From: Phycisphaerae bacterium
Lineage (GTDB): Bacteria; Planctomycetota; Phycisphaerae; UBA1845
Direction of reading: 5' to 3'
Length of the DNA: 64,000 nt
NCBI GenBank assembly: GCA_024102815.1
Contig: JAGFJJ010000007.1
Location: 32,608 to 96,607, forward strand
Shown here: in pieces, positions 25,692-35,133 of the stretch
Layout: the number at the start of each line of letters is the position of its first letter
Numbering within the stretch: the first letter of the stretch is position 1
The notes under the pieces: generated by a model
The model's database searches: none
Told to the model about the DNA's origin: nothing
What the model saw: the letters and a program-made list of their open reading frames with translations, nothing else
Position numbers and translations under genes: made by a program

Positions 25692-27365
25692 GTGCCCAAG
25701 TTCTACAACAAAGACATGGCCGAGCTGGCTCATCAGCTCACGCTCTCTCCGCGGAGATTGCGGATCAAGCAGATTCTGGGAGTGGAAGCGCTCCTCGATC
25801 TGGTTGAGCCTGATCGGGCCTATCCATTTGAATTCGTCTGCGCCAGGATCACGGGCTACCAGAAACGCGGACCCGAGATCAGCGCGTCCATTCCCGGACA
25901 GGCGCTTGTCAGCGACCTGGTCACCCTGGCCGAGCTCATCAGCCGCAAGGCGAGCCTGACCGTCGCGGAGGTTGGAGAGCCGTTCCAGACCCATCAGGAG
26001 CTGGCCGAGGGGCTTCGCGTCAGTACCAAGACCGTGCGTCGATGGCGCGATCGGGGCCTGATGGGCATTCGCCTCGTCTTCGAGGACGGTGTCAATCGCC
26101 TCGCGTTCCTCAAGCGAACCGTAGAGCGGTTCGTCCGCCACCACAAGAATCTCGTCGAGAAGGGCGCATCGTTCCGACAGCTCTCGGAACAGGAACGGGA
26201 GCAGATCGTCGCCCGGGCGAGAGAACTCCTGGCCAAGCGCCGCGTTCGCCTGCATGCCGCGGCGCGGACCATCGCGGAGGAGACCGGCCGGGCGGTGGAG
26301 ACGGTGCGCTACACGCTCCGTCGATACGACGAGGCCAACCCCGCACGAGCGCTGTTCACGGGCCGCGCGGAGTCGATCCATACCGACAGCGATCTGGCCG
26401 TTTGGCGCGCCCATGAATCGGGCAAGGGTGCGGCCGCCATCGCCGCGACAATGGAGGTCTCGGAAGACGACATTTACGCCGCGCTGCGGCGCGTTCAACT
26501 TCAGCGATGGGTGGCATCGCCGCCACAGTACATCCACAACGAATTGTTCGACGCACCGCAGGCGGACAGCCTGATATTGGATGCGCCGGAGCCGCCACCT
26601 TCCGAGGCGGAGGCCTCCCCGCGCATCCCCAAGGATCTGCCGGGTTATCTCCAGTCGCTCTACCTGACACCGTTGCTCACCACGGAGCAGGAGCGCGACC
26701 TGTTCCGGCGCTTCAATTACCTGAAATACAAGGCCGCCATGCAGCTCCGGTCCGTGGACACACTGAGTGCGACAACGGAGGAATTCGGCGAGATCCAGGT
26801 GCTGTTGGCCCGCGCCGACGAAGTCCGCCAGCGCATCGTCCGGGCGAATCTGCGGCTGGTGGTGAGCATCGCCAAGAAGCACGTGGGCTGGTCACCGCAG
26901 TTCTTCGAGGTCATCAGCGATGGCAACGTCTCGCTGCTGCGGGCCGTGGAAAAATTCGACTACGCGCTGGGCAACAAGTTCAGCACCTACGCCTCCTGGG
27001 CGATCATGAAGAACTACGCCCGATCGATCCCGGCCGAGCAGTACCAGGCGGCGCGCTACGTAACCGGGCAGGAGGAACTGCTCGACGCGGCGCCCTGCAC
27101 CGCGCCGTCGGGTGCTACTGGCGAGTCCAGCGACCGTCGCCGCGTGCAGGAACTCATCGGCGAGGGTCTCATGGCGCTCGAGGAGCGTGAACGGGAGATC
27201 GTCCGGGCACACTTCGGCCTGGGTGGTGACGGAACACCGCTTACCCTCGAGCAACTCGGCCAGCGCTTCGGCGTCACCAAAGAGCGCGTTCGCCAGATCG
27301 AGCAGCGGGCCATCGAGCGCCTGCGCGAAGTGCTCGCGCCGGAACTCGCGGATTCGCTGGTCTAG
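25692..27365 (+). CDS. Sigma-70 family factor with N-terminal helix-turn-helix modules
   Basis: About 557 residues from GTG 25692 (AGGGGGA upstream; ATG 25671 possible). The C-terminal ~250 residues are a sigma factor: region 2 with [40 protein letters not shown] and [18 protein letters not shown], then region 4 with [20 protein letters not shown] and [18 protein letters not shown]. Region 3 appears reduced to a short linker. The N-terminal ~300 residues have three helix-turn-helix-like segments ([59 protein letters not shown]). Target genes are unknown; the extension suggests direct DNA binding or autoregulation. Confidence 0.88.
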   Translation: MPKFYNKDMAELAHQLTLSPRRLRIKQILGVEALLDLVEPDRAYPFEFVCARITGYQKRGPEISASIPGQALVSDLVTLAELISRKASLTVAEVGEPFQTHQELAEGLRVSTKTVRRWRDRGLMGIRLVFEDGVNRLAFLKRTVERFVRHHKNLVEKGASFRQLSEQEREQIVARARELLAKRRVRLHAAARTIAEETGRAVETVRYTLRRYDEANPARALFTGRAESIHTDSDLAVWRAHESGKGAAAIAATMEVSEDDIYAALRRVQLQRWVASPPQYIHNELFDAPQADSLILDAPEPPPSEAEASPRIPKDLPGYLQSLYLTPLLTTEQERDLFRRFNYLKYKAAMQLRSVDTLSATTEEFGEIQVLLARADEVRQRIVRANLRLVVSIAKKHVGWSPQFFEVISDGNVSLLRAVEKFDYALGNKFSTYASWAIMKNYARSIPAEQYQAARYVTGQEELLDAAPCTAPSGATGESSDRRRVQELIGEGLMALEEREREIVRAHFGLGGDGTPLTLEQLGQRFGVTKERVRQIEQRAIERLREVLAPELADSLV

Positions 27366-27530
27366 TTTCCATTCTTCCATCGAAAAAGCATCTGCTTCCG
27401 GGCATGCGTTATGCGCCATGGCAAATACGCCATGTGGCGTCTGCGCTGACGCAAACTGAATTCGGCCATCCCGTGTCCCCGAAGCGGTCAAGCCACGTTC
27501 CCGGCCAAGCCGATAATCTGCGGGACGGAC

Positions 27531-28250
27531 ATGACCGTACTCGGGATCATCCTCGCCCGGGCGGGAAGCAAGGGCCTGCCCGGGAAATGCATGCGCCCCC
27601 TTCGCGGCCGACCGCTGATCACCTATTCATTTGACCATGCTCTCGCGAGCCGTCGACTGACGGACCTCGTGCTTACCACGGACAGTGAGCCGGCCAAGGA
27701 ACTGGCACGCCGAGCGAACATCGACGTGGTGGACCGCCCCGCCGAGTTGGCCACGGACACGGCCACGGTAGACGACGCGGCGCGACACGCTGTCCTCGAC
27801 TGGGAGCGGCGGCACCGGCAGACCATCGACGCCGTGGTTCTGCTCTACGGCAATATTCCGATCCGCGCGAGAGGACTCATTGACCGGGCCATCGAGCATC
27901 TGCAACAAAGCGGCGCCGATTCCGTACGGAGCGTGGCTCCGGTCACCAAGCTTCATCCCGACTGGCTGCATCGCCTCGACGGCGACCGCATGTGTCAGTA
28001 CCGAACCAACAGCATCTACAGGCGGCAGGATCTGGAACCGCTGTATTATCACGACGGCGCCGTTGCAGCGGTTACACGTGCTGCGTTGTTCGCCGCGCTA
28101 GAGATGCCGGACGACCATCAGGCGTTCCTGGGGCGCGACCGCCGGGCGATCGTCCAGCAGGCGGAAGACTCCGTGGATGTTGACGGGCCGATGGACCTCT
28201 ATGTGGCAGAAGCGCTCCTGCGGGCGAAAGACGAGTTGCAACATGATTGA
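27531..28250 (+). CDS. neuA: Acylneuraminate cytidylyltransferase (CMP-nonulosonate synthetase)
   Basis: 239 residues. The N-terminal nucleotide-binding motif [19 protein letters not shown] is diagnostic, followed by [20 protein letters not shown] and [20 protein letters not shown]. It activates a nonulosonic acid (sialic, legionaminic or related) with CTP for transfer to a surface glycan. First gene of neuA-neuB-neuC; it overlaps neuB by eight bases. Confidence 0.9.
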   Translation: MTVLGIILARAGSKGLPGKCMRPLRGRPLITYSFDHALASRRLTDLVLTTDSEPAKELARRANIDVVDRPAELATDTATVDDAARHAVLDWERRHRQTIDAVVLLYGNIPIRARGLIDRAIEHLQQSGADSVRSVAPVTKLHPDWLHRLDGDRMCQYRTNSIYRRQDLEPLYYHDGAVAAVTRAALFAALEMPDDHQAFLGRDRRAIVQQAEDSVDVDGPMDLYVAEALLRAKDELQHD

Positions 28251-29346
28251 ATTCCGAAATCCGCTCATCCCCGAAGGGGCGCCGAACATATCCGGCGGCA
28301 GAGCCGTGACGATCGGCAACGATCGCGTCGGGCCTGGACAACGCGCGTATCTCGTCGCCGAAGCCGGCGTCAACCACAACGGCGACGAGCGTATGGCACT
28401 CGCCCTTGTCGACGCGGCTGCGGACGGCTGCGCCGACGCCGTGAAGTTCCAGGTATTCCGGGCGGAAGACCTCGTCACACATAACGCGGCAACCGCAGGC
28501 TATCAGCGCGCCGCCGGCGGACCGGCGTCCCAGCGCGCCCTGCTTGCTCCTCTGGAACTGACCGACGAAAGCTACGGGCGCATCGTTGCACGGTGTCACG
28601 CGCGCGGCATCGCTTTTCTGGCGACGCCGTTCGGCATCGCCGATGTCGCCCGCGTGCAGCGGATGGGCAGCGTCGCCATCAAGATTGCCTCGACCGATTT
28701 GCCCAATCGGCCTCTTCTGGACGCAGCCGTAACCACGGGCTTGCCGATCGTTCTCTCCACGGGAGCCTCCACGCGTTGGGAAATCGGCGAGGCGGTGGGC
28801 TGGCTGCGCCAGCGCGGAGCCGGCGAGCGGCTCGTCCTGCTGCATTGCGTGAGTCGCTACCCCACGCCGCTGGAGGCGATCAACCTGGGTGCCATTACCG
28901 GATTGCACCGGGCGTTCGACTTGCCGGCGGGCCTGAGCGATCACACGACGTCCGCCCTGACCGGCTCCTGGGCAAGAGCGGCCGGTGCGTGTCTGCTGGA
29001 AAAGCACATCACCCTCGATCAATCACTCACCGGGCCCGATCACGCCATGTCCCTTACGCCGGCGCAGTGGCGCGACTATGTCTCGCACGTGCGGGCGGCG
29101 GAGGGGGCCCTTGGTAGCGGTGCCGTGGGGATGGCGGCGGAAGAAACCGAGGTGCGCAACGTGGCCCGCAAGAGCGTCGTCGCGGCAGCGGACATCGCCG
29201 AGGGCGATGCGCTGACTTTCGAGCTGCTCACGTTGAAGCGTCCCGGCACGGGCATTTCCCCGCGGGAGTTCGTCCAACTCATCGGTCGTCGCGCGAGCCG
29301 AGCCATTCCGCGTGACACCGTCTTGTCGTGGGATATGGTCCGGTGA
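28243..29346 (+). CDS. neuB: N-acetylneuraminate synthase family protein
   Basis: 367 residues from ATG 28243, which gives [15 protein letters not shown]. The TIM-barrel motifs are clear: YLVAEAGVNHNGDERMALAL, DAVKFQVFRAEDLVT, FLATPFGIADVARV, VAIKIASTDLPN, LPIVLSTGASTRWEIGEAVG and LEKHITLDQSLTGPDHAMSL; the C-terminal antifreeze-like domain ends the protein (RKSVVAAADIAEGDALTFEL). It condenses PEP with a hexosamine derivative. Downstream gene starts within its stop codon (GTGA). Confidence 0.93.
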   Translation: MIEFRNPLIPEGAPNISGGRAVTIGNDRVGPGQRAYLVAEAGVNHNGDERMALALVDAAADGCADAVKFQVFRAEDLVTHNAATAGYQRAAGGPASQRALLAPLELTDESYGRIVARCHARGIAFLATPFGIADVARVQRMGSVAIKIASTDLPNRPLLDAAVTTGLPIVLSTGASTRWEIGEAVGWLRQRGAGERLVLLHCVSRYPTPLEAINLGAITGLHRAFDLPAGLSDHTTSALTGSWARAAGACLLEKHITLDQSLTGPDHAMSLTPAQWRDYVSHVRAAEGALGSGAVGMAAEETEVRNVARKSVVAAADIAEGDALTFELLTLKRPGTGISPREFVQLIGRRASRAIPRDTVLSWDMVR

Positions 29347-30503
29347 AGTCACGCGGCCCGCGATTGAAACGGCGGCGCCGCATCGCCGTGGTCACCGGAA
29401 CGCGCGCCGAGTACGGCCTGCTCACCTCCACGCTCGAAGCCATCCGCAATCATCCCGATCTCGAGCTCCAGCTCGTCGTTACCGGTATGCACCTGCTGCG
29501 TCGCTTCGGCCGAACGGTGGACGTGATTCGCCGTGACGGGTTCACCATCGCGGCAAGGGTACGGATGCAGCGCGGTGACGACTCGGCGCTGGACCAAGCC
29601 GACGGGCTCGCCGGCGGCGTGAAGGGCATCGCCGCGTTCCTGGAGGAGGCGCAATCGGACATCGTCGTGGTGCTCGGCGATCGGATCGAGGCATTCGCCG
29701 GAGCATTGGCGGCGACGACCACCGGGCGCATTCTCGCCCACATTCATGGCGGCGATCTGGCCCTCGGCGATCTGGACGATCGAATTCGCCATGCCATTAC
29801 GCGGCTGGCACACGTTCACCTGGCCGCTAGCGCCGGGGCGAAGCGTCGGTTGCTTCGCATGAGGGAATCGCCCGAGCGCGTTCATCTCGTGGGAGCACCG
29901 GGTCTGGACCGGCTCCGAACGCTTCTTCGAGAAGTCCCGCGACCGACCAGCCGGTCCGATCGGGCATTGGTCATTCAGCACCCCATCGGACGCTCGGCAC
30001 AGCGCGAGCGGGCGGTGATGGCGACGATCCTCCAGGCCATCCATGATCGCGGGTTACGATCGACGATCATCTATCCGAATACCGACCGCGGGCACGAGGG
30101 CATCATTGCCGCCGCGGAGTCATTTCAACGCCGGCGACCGCAAGCCGTGGAGCAGATGCATCGCTCCCTGGAGCGGGACAGGTTTCTGCGGCTGCTCATG
30201 AGCGCCGATGTTCTGGTGGGGAATTCTTCGAGCGGGGTGATCGAGGCGAACTTCGCAGGTACGCCGGTGGTCAACGTGGGTACGCGACAGGCCGGCCGGG
30301 AGCGTGGCGGCAGCGCCGTAGTCGATGTGGGCGAGTCGAAACCGTCGATTGCCGAAGGCCTCAAGCAGGCGCTGCGACTTCGCCCACGTGCCGGGCGATC
30401 GTCGGTCTATGGCACGAAACCCGTCGGCCCCCTGATTGCCGCGATTCTGGCGCGCGTGCCCCTCACGGACGAATTCCGGCGCAAATCGCTTGCGTTACGC
30501 TGA
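29343..30503 (+). CDS. neuC: UDP-N-acetylglucosamine 2-epimerase (hydrolysing)
   Basis: 386 residues from GTG 29343, overlapping the neuB stop by four bases. Motifs: RIAVVTGTRAEYGLLTSTLE, VVLGDRIEAFAGALAAT, ILAHIHGGDLALGDLDD-RIR and the UDP-site VLVGNSSSGVIEANFAGTPV-VNVGTRQ. It makes the ManNAc-type precursor used by NeuB. Together the three genes form a complete nonulosonate cassette; no glycosyltransferase for it is in the window. Confidence 0.92.
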   Translation: MKSRGPRLKRRRRIAVVTGTRAEYGLLTSTLEAIRNHPDLELQLVVTGMHLLRRFGRTVDVIRRDGFTIAARVRMQRGDDSALDQADGLAGGVKGIAAFLEEAQSDIVVVLGDRIEAFAGALAATTTGRILAHIHGGDLALGDLDDRIRHAITRLAHVHLAASAGAKRRLLRMRESPERVHLVGAPGLDRLRTLLREVPRPTSRSDRALVIQHPIGRSAQRERAVMATILQAIHDRGLRSTIIYPNTDRGHEGIIAAAESFQRRRPQAVEQMHRSLERDRFLRLLMSADVLVGNSSSGVIEANFAGTPVVNVGTRQAGRERGGSAVVDVGESKPSIAEGLKQALRLRPRAGRSSVYGTKPVGPLIAAILARVPLTDEFRRKSLALR

Positions 30504-30652
30504 GTCCGATAATCGGTGCCACCTCCCGCAGACCTCGATCCTGGCCGATGATCGCAGAAGTGGAACTACTCATTCCCTCCCGGGTTGGTGTCGATAAACC
30601 CGAGAAGAAGCCACCGCGGCTTGGGGTCGTGGAGGAGGAACTGGGGACCATT

Positions 30653-31531
30653 ATGTCGACGCAGATTGCCGATAACGCCAAGACCGTGGTCGACAAGGCG
30701 CTCGCATCGATCGGCGACATCGCGACGCTGCCTGAGATCACCATCAAGATCATTCAGATCGTGGAGGATCCCAAAAGCACTGCCCGCGATCTGCACGACA
30801 TCATCAAGAACGATCCGGCTCTGTCCGTGAAGGTCCTGAAGGTCGTGAACTCGGCGTTCTACGGACTTCCCGGGCAGGTGGCCAGCGTGGACCGGGCCAT
30901 TATCCTGCTGGGTCTTTCGGCCGTGAAGAACATCGCCATCGCCGCCTCGATCGCCCGTTTGTTCAAGGGTCGCCGGATCAGCGAGCACTTCAGCGCATCG
31001 GACCTGTGGCGGCATAGTGTGGGCGTCGCGGTCGTCGCGGCCGACATCGCCAAGGCCGCACCGCACGACGTGCTCGTCGACGAGGTATTCGTCGCGGGAA
31101 TGATTCACGACATCGGCATGATGGTGGAGCGGCAGGCTTATGCCGACGCGTTCGCCAACGTGGTCAACCGCTGCATGGACGGAAAGACGAACATGCTCGA
31201 AGCCGAGCGGAAGCTGATCGGTGCGGACCATCAGGCCTTCGGCGTCGGGCTGACCACGAAGTGGAAGTTCCCCCGCCATCTGCGCGCCGCAGTCGGTTTC
31301 CATCACAACCCCGAGGCGCTCAGCCCCGAATTGCAGAACCTGGCGACGTTGATCCAACTGGCCGACGTGCTCTGCTGCCAGGAGAAGGTCGGGTTCTACC
31401 TGAGTGCTCAGAACGAAAACATCCGTCCCGAGATGCTGGAGCGCGTGGGCATCAGCAGCGCACACATCGAGGCGATCCGCACCAACCTGGCGGAAAAACT
31501 GGCCGAAGCCGAGCAGATGCTGTCCGCCTGA
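30653..31531 (+). CDS. HDOD domain protein
   Basis: 292 residues from ATG 30653 (GGGGA upstream; the open frame extends to 30548 without match). An HDOD domain spans ~15-215: LPEITIKIIQIVEDPKSTAR, DPALSVKVLKVVNSAFYGLP and SVDRAIILLGLSAVKNIAIA, followed by an HD-like core with VFVAGMIHDIGMMVE. HDOD proteins are cytosolic signalling adaptors, often linked to cyclic-di-GMP or stress control, usually without phosphodiesterase activity. Transcribed alone, convergent with the NHL lipoprotein gene. Confidence 0.9.
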   Translation: MSTQIADNAKTVVDKALASIGDIATLPEITIKIIQIVEDPKSTARDLHDIIKNDPALSVKVLKVVNSAFYGLPGQVASVDRAIILLGLSAVKNIAIAASIARLFKGRRISEHFSASDLWRHSVGVAVVAADIAKAAPHDVLVDEVFVAGMIHDIGMMVERQAYADAFANVVNRCMDGKTNMLEAERKLIGADHQAFGVGLTTKWKFPRHLRAAVGFHHNPEALSPELQNLATLIQLADVLCCQEKVGFYLSAQNENIRPEMLERVGISSAHIEAIRTNLAEKLAEAEQMLSA

Positions 31532-31595
31532 GAAAAGCGGACTCACCCGCTCATGATTCGATGTATTCCATTCAGGACGCGCCGCGGGGAGCGAG

Positions 31596-32738
31596 TTATT
31601 TCCCCATGCCCACGGCGAAGAGAGCGATCCGCTTCGACCCAACCGTGTTGGAAATGAAGATGTAGTACGCCGGCTGGAAGTCGGCGGGCACCAGACGGGC
31701 AATCGCCGTCGGGACGCTCTTGGCCACGGCCACGCTCACGGGCAGTGGCGTACCGGCCGGTCCACCCCGATCACCGCCGATGAGCATGAGCAACTGGCCG
31801 GCTTCGTTGAACAGGTGAACGTGCGCGAACGCCGCATCGGCGATGTACAGTACGCCGTCGGGACCTATATCGATATGCCGGGGCCGGCCAAGGTCGCCGT
31901 AACGATCACCGGGCCGGCCGATGGTCTTCAACACCTTGCCCTCGTCATCAATCTCCACGACACGTGAGCCCATACCGTCGCTGACCAGGAGGTTTCCGGT
32001 CGCGGAGAAGGCCAGCCCCACGGGGAAGACCTTCCGGTCATCCACGCTGGGCAGAGCGATGGAGCGCGCTGTAGTGCCCGACTCCGAGCCAAAAACGTCG
32101 ATGGTCAGACCGGCGACGTCGGCGACGTAGAGCTGCCCCGCATGAACCGCCAGGGCGACGGGCTGAAACTTCTCCTTACCCTCGGGGCGGAATCGCTTGC
32201 CGGCTGATCCGTCGGGCGCAAAGCAAACAACTTCCTCCAAGCCGGTGTCCGCAACGTAGACCGTGCCGTCATCCCCGACTGCTACGTCAACCGGCTTGGC
32301 GAGAGCATTCGTGCCCGCATCGCCCAGCCGCACGGCAATCCCTTCTTCAAGATTCCATACATGAACGACGTTGGCATCGGTGTCGCAGATGTACAAAGAA
32401 CTGCCGTGAAATGCGATACCGGCCGGTGTTCCCGCATACGGCGCGGCGCGACCGCCGCGAAGGACGTCGATCCAGTTCGCTCGCAGACGGACGACCTCAT
32501 CCATGTGGTCGAACGAGAGCAGATGCACGGCACGCGGCGTCGCAGGTCGGGGAGGGAAATACACCAGCTCTTTGGATGGAGCATGCGCGGCACATCCCGA
32601 GAACAGGCCCGCTGACACGATGAGCAATACCGGGAGTAAATACCCCCGGCCCGGGGGGACGACCCGCATTTCTCCGGCATCGCACCGAAAATTGCGCCGG
32701 GGCACGAAGGATGAAATTCCCGCACGGACGTTGATCAT
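31596..32738 (-). CDS. NHL-repeat lipoprotein (beta-propeller)
   Basis: 380 residues if started at ATG 32738, which overlaps the stop of the 4-heme gene by four bases; ATG 32669 (MRVVPPGRGYLLPVLLIVSA) gives a more normal lipoprotein signal. Lipobox FSGC follows the hydrophobic core. The rest is a six-bladed NHL-type propeller with repeated blades such as KPVDVAVGDDGTVYVADTGL, FPVGLAFSATGNLLVSDGMG and RPRHIDIGPDGVLYIADAAF. Last gene of the five-gene cytochrome operon. NHL propellers accompany multiheme cytochromes in several electron-transfer clusters; the role may be scaffold or maturation. Confidence 0.85.
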   Translation of the reverse strand: MINVRAGISSFVPRRNFRCDAGEMRVVPPGRGYLLPVLLIVSAGLFSGCAAHAPSKELVYFPPRPATPRAVHLLSFDHMDEVVRLRANWIDVLRGGRAAPYAGTPAGIAFHGSSLYICDTDANVVHVWNLEEGIAVRLGDAGTNALAKPVDVAVGDDGTVYVADTGLEEVVCFAPDGSAGKRFRPEGKEKFQPVALAVHAGQLYVADVAGLTIDVFGSESGTTARSIALPSVDDRKVFPVGLAFSATGNLLVSDGMGSRVVEIDDEGKVLKTIGRPGDRYGDLGRPRHIDIGPDGVLYIADAAFAHVHLFNEAGQLLMLIGGDRGGPAGTPLPVSVAVAKSVPTAIARLVPADFQPAYYIFISNTVGSKRIALFAVGMGK

Positions 32739-33331
32739 TTCTTGTGGCATGTCAGACACAGTGCACTGCGCGCATTACTTACGACCAGCATATAGGGAAG
32801 TTCAGCCATGTTGTGCGGATCATGGCACGAGACGCACTCCACGCGACCGGCCGGTAGAATCACATCGCCGCGCGCGGTCACCGTCGTGATCATTTTGTAG
32901 CCGTCTTCAAACCGGGGGTATTTGACACCGACGGGGTGATTTCCCGTCCGGATGCCAGCCTTGAAGAAGCCCGGATGACTCGTGTACGGAGTCGGAATGC
33001 TGCGACGTCCGCCGTCGTCGCCGCCGAATGAATCCCGGGCAATGGTGCCGTCGTGACAGCGCAGGCACGACAGCGTCCCGCTGCCCGACTGGGCGTCAGA
33101 CGTAATGGGCGTCCCGAAGACGCGGTTCAGATCGGCGTTGGGGTCCCAGAGGGGCGCGGCCGTCGGCGCCTTCTCGCGATGCGGAACGTGGCATGCGCTG
33201 CATTTATCGCCGCCCGACCACGGTTTGTCGCTGAAGTCGTGCTTGGAACCTTCAATCCCGGCGAACGCCCACCCGGTCAGTCCCGCGACCGCGGCGGCCG
33301 TGAATACCCAGAGCAGTCGTCGCATGATCAT
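32735..33331 (-). CDS. Tetraheme c-type cytochrome
   Basis: 198 residues with a signal peptide (~1-25, WVFTAAAVAGLTGWAFA). Four CxxCH heme sites: CSACH, CLRCH, CVSCH and CLTCH, the last right at the C-terminus. The mature N-terminus GSKHDFSDKPWSGGDKCSAC resembles that of the 12-heme neighbour (SKHDLSVRGPG), so the two are related. Spacing fits the doubled-CxxCH cytochrome class. Exported. Overlaps its neighbours by four bases on both sides, so dosage is probably coupled. Confidence 0.92.
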   Translation of the reverse strand: MIMRRLLWVFTAAAVAGLTGWAFAGIEGSKHDFSDKPWSGGDKCSACHVPHREKAPTAAPLWDPNADLNRVFGTPITSDAQSGSGTLSCLRCHDGTIARDSFGGDDGGRRSIPTPYTSHPGFFKAGIRTGNHPVGVKYPRFEDGYKMITTVTARGDVILPAGRVECVSCHDPHNMAELPYMLVVSNARSALCLTCHKK

Positions 33332-35133
33332 TGCCCGGTACCTCGCAAAGTGGTCTGAATCCGCGACGTTCCGCCTGCCCGCGGATTGGCATAGGGGAAG
33401 TTCACGTGGGTGAACCCGTGGCAGGTGAGCGTGCAGCTTCCCGAAAGACGGCCCGTGTCGCGGTATTCAATGCCCGCCCCGGCGACACCCGTCACAGGAA
33501 ACACGACGGACAAGTCAAAATTAATCAAGTTGCTGTGATTGGTGCTGTTACCCTGCCCACGGTACACACCGTGGGCATCGTGACAAACGCTGCACGGCGT
33601 CCGCAAGTCGACGATATGCCGCCGATGCAGGGGGAAACTCTCGTTATTCAGAATGCTCTGGCGATCATGACACTCATAGCAAAGAGCGTAAGCCTGAGCG
33701 CTCTCCACGGTGAAGTCCGCCGTTTCATAATTGCGGACCAGTAGCGGCTCATAGATCGAACCGTGCGGGCCGTTCGCGCCGGTCCCGCCCGCAAAGCGCG
33801 AGTTGTCGCTGTTATGGCAGTCCATGCAGGACAGGATGCTGCCCACGCGGAGCGGAGCGATCAGGCTCACCACGTCGTCATTGCGCCGCGGTGCGGCAAT
33901 CGGGTGGAACGAGGGGTTGGACGGCTGGAACTGCAGGCGCACGTTGGTCTGCACGACCTGCCGCTCGATATCGGGGCGGCGCGGACGGGCAACACCGTCG
34001 GCGTGGCACTTGAAGCAGATCTCGTACAGAAACTTGGCGTCGTCCGTCTCGCGACCCGTCAGCGTGATCCCCTTCACGTGCAGGTTTGGACCTTTCACCG
34101 TCTGCCCCATCGTCCCCCGCACCACCCCCAACCGATCCGGACCGCTGGCGTGGGGATTGTGGCAGTCGACGCACTCGGCGTGGCGACGCATGCCGAACGG
34201 TATCTCCGCGGCGTCATGCACCCCAGTGCGGAACCGGCCGTCGTGCGCGGATCGCTTGCCGATGTCCGCGGCAATGTTGAACGCCGCCACGGAACCGCTG
34301 TGGCAATTCAGGCAATTGTCCTCCTCCCGCTGGAAGCGCAGGAGGCGCTCGGGTTGATCAGCCGAGTGAATCTTGTGGCAGTTCGCGCAGGCATTGTCCC
34401 GCACGGTATGGTATTTGAGCCGCTCCGTGGGATCCACGATCCGCCCGGCCACGCGATTCGTGCTGACCGAGTGCGAGCCGAGCTCCCAGCCTTTCAGGTC
34501 ATGACAGGAAAGGCAAATGGCGGACATCTGATCCGTGACCCGCAGAAACTCACCAAGTTCGTTATTGTGAGGATCGTGGCACGTCGTGCAGTGCATCTCC
34601 CCGTGGACGCCGAGCGGAAGATCCTGGCTGACCACCTCCGGAGCGCGGATCTGCGGATCGGCATTCGATAGCGCCCTGTCGTAGCGGAAGCCGATGGGAT
34701 GGTCATCGGACAGGTCGTTGGTCAGATCGTTCTCGCCGGGCGGCATGGTCCGGGCGGTCATGACGATGGGTTCGGCCAGCGGCCGCGAGAGCACGTTTCC
34801 CAGGGCCATGGTGCCGTCGTGGCAGCTCAGGCACATCTTGGACGGGCCCGAAGGCTGATCGATCCGCGCGTCCGTCGTGGAGCTTTCATAGATGCGGTAG
34901 TACCTCCGCGGGTTTTCGCGGTTCCACAGCGGCGTCTGCGGCGCGGTGTTGTGCGGAGCGTGACAGAAGATGCAGATCTCCGTCTCCTGCACGGCGCGGA
35001 TGGGACCGGGGCCACGCACGGAAAGATCGTGCTTGGAGTTGACCACGGACTCGTCGGCCATCGCGTGATGACAGAGCACGGCGACCATCAGGACGCCAAG
35101 CCCCGCGGTTGTCTTTCGGCCCGGGAACCTCAT
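33328..35133 (-). CDS. Dodecaheme c-type cytochrome
   Basis: 601 residues with a signal peptide ending near HAMADES (~25). Eleven CxxCH sites (CIFCH, CLSCH, CTTCH, CLSCH, CANCH, CLNCH, CVDCH, CFKCH, CMDCH, CYECH, CSVCH) plus one CxxxCH (CTLTCH) close to the C-terminus, giving twelve probable hemes. No lipobox, so it is periplasmic, held by the beta-barrel, or secreted. Doubled-CxxCH pattern with many HxPHN spacers. Overlaps genes on both sides by four bases. It is the largest heme protein of the operon and the best candidate for the long-range electron conductor. Confidence 0.93.
   Translation of the reverse strand: MRFPGRKTTAGLGVLMVAVLCHHAMADESVVNSKHDLSVRGPGPIRAVQETEICIFCHAPHNTAPQTPLWNRENPRRYYRIYESSTTDARIDQPSGPSKMCLSCHDGTMALGNVLSRPLAEPIVMTARTMPPGENDLTNDLSDDHPIGFRYDRALSNADPQIRAPEVVSQDLPLGVHGEMHCTTCHDPHNNELGEFLRVTDQMSAICLSCHDLKGWELGSHSVSTNRVAGRIVDPTERLKYHTVRDNACANCHKIHSADQPERLLRFQREEDNCLNCHSGSVAAFNIAADIGKRSAHDGRFRTGVHDAAEIPFGMRRHAECVDCHNPHASGPDRLGVVRGTMGQTVKGPNLHVKGITLTGRETDDAKFLYEICFKCHADGVARPRRPDIERQVVQTNVRLQFQPSNPSFHPIAAPRRNDDVVSLIAPLRVGSILSCMDCHNSDNSRFAGGTGANGPHGSIYEPLLVRNYETADFTVESAQAYALCYECHDRQSILNNESFPLHRRHIVDLRTPCSVCHDAHGVYRGQGNSTNHSNLINFDLSVVFPVTGVAGAGIEYRDTGRLSGSCTLTCHGFTHVNFPYANPRAGGTSRIQTTLRGTGQ

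Noticed and set aside
23363..25699. Long antisense frame (778 codons) over the coiled-coil gene
   Set aside because: Same cause; the plus-strand frame has a membrane helix and coherent heptads, whereas the antisense one has low-complexity composition.
25119..26882. Antisense frame over the sigma factor gene
   Set aside because: The plus frame shows clear sigma regions 2 and 4; the antisense is a shadow.
27400..27480. Imperfect inverted repeats (CGCCATGG/GCCATGTGGCG) after the sigma gene
   Set aside because: Arms are short and imperfect with no T-run; not convincing as terminator or operator.
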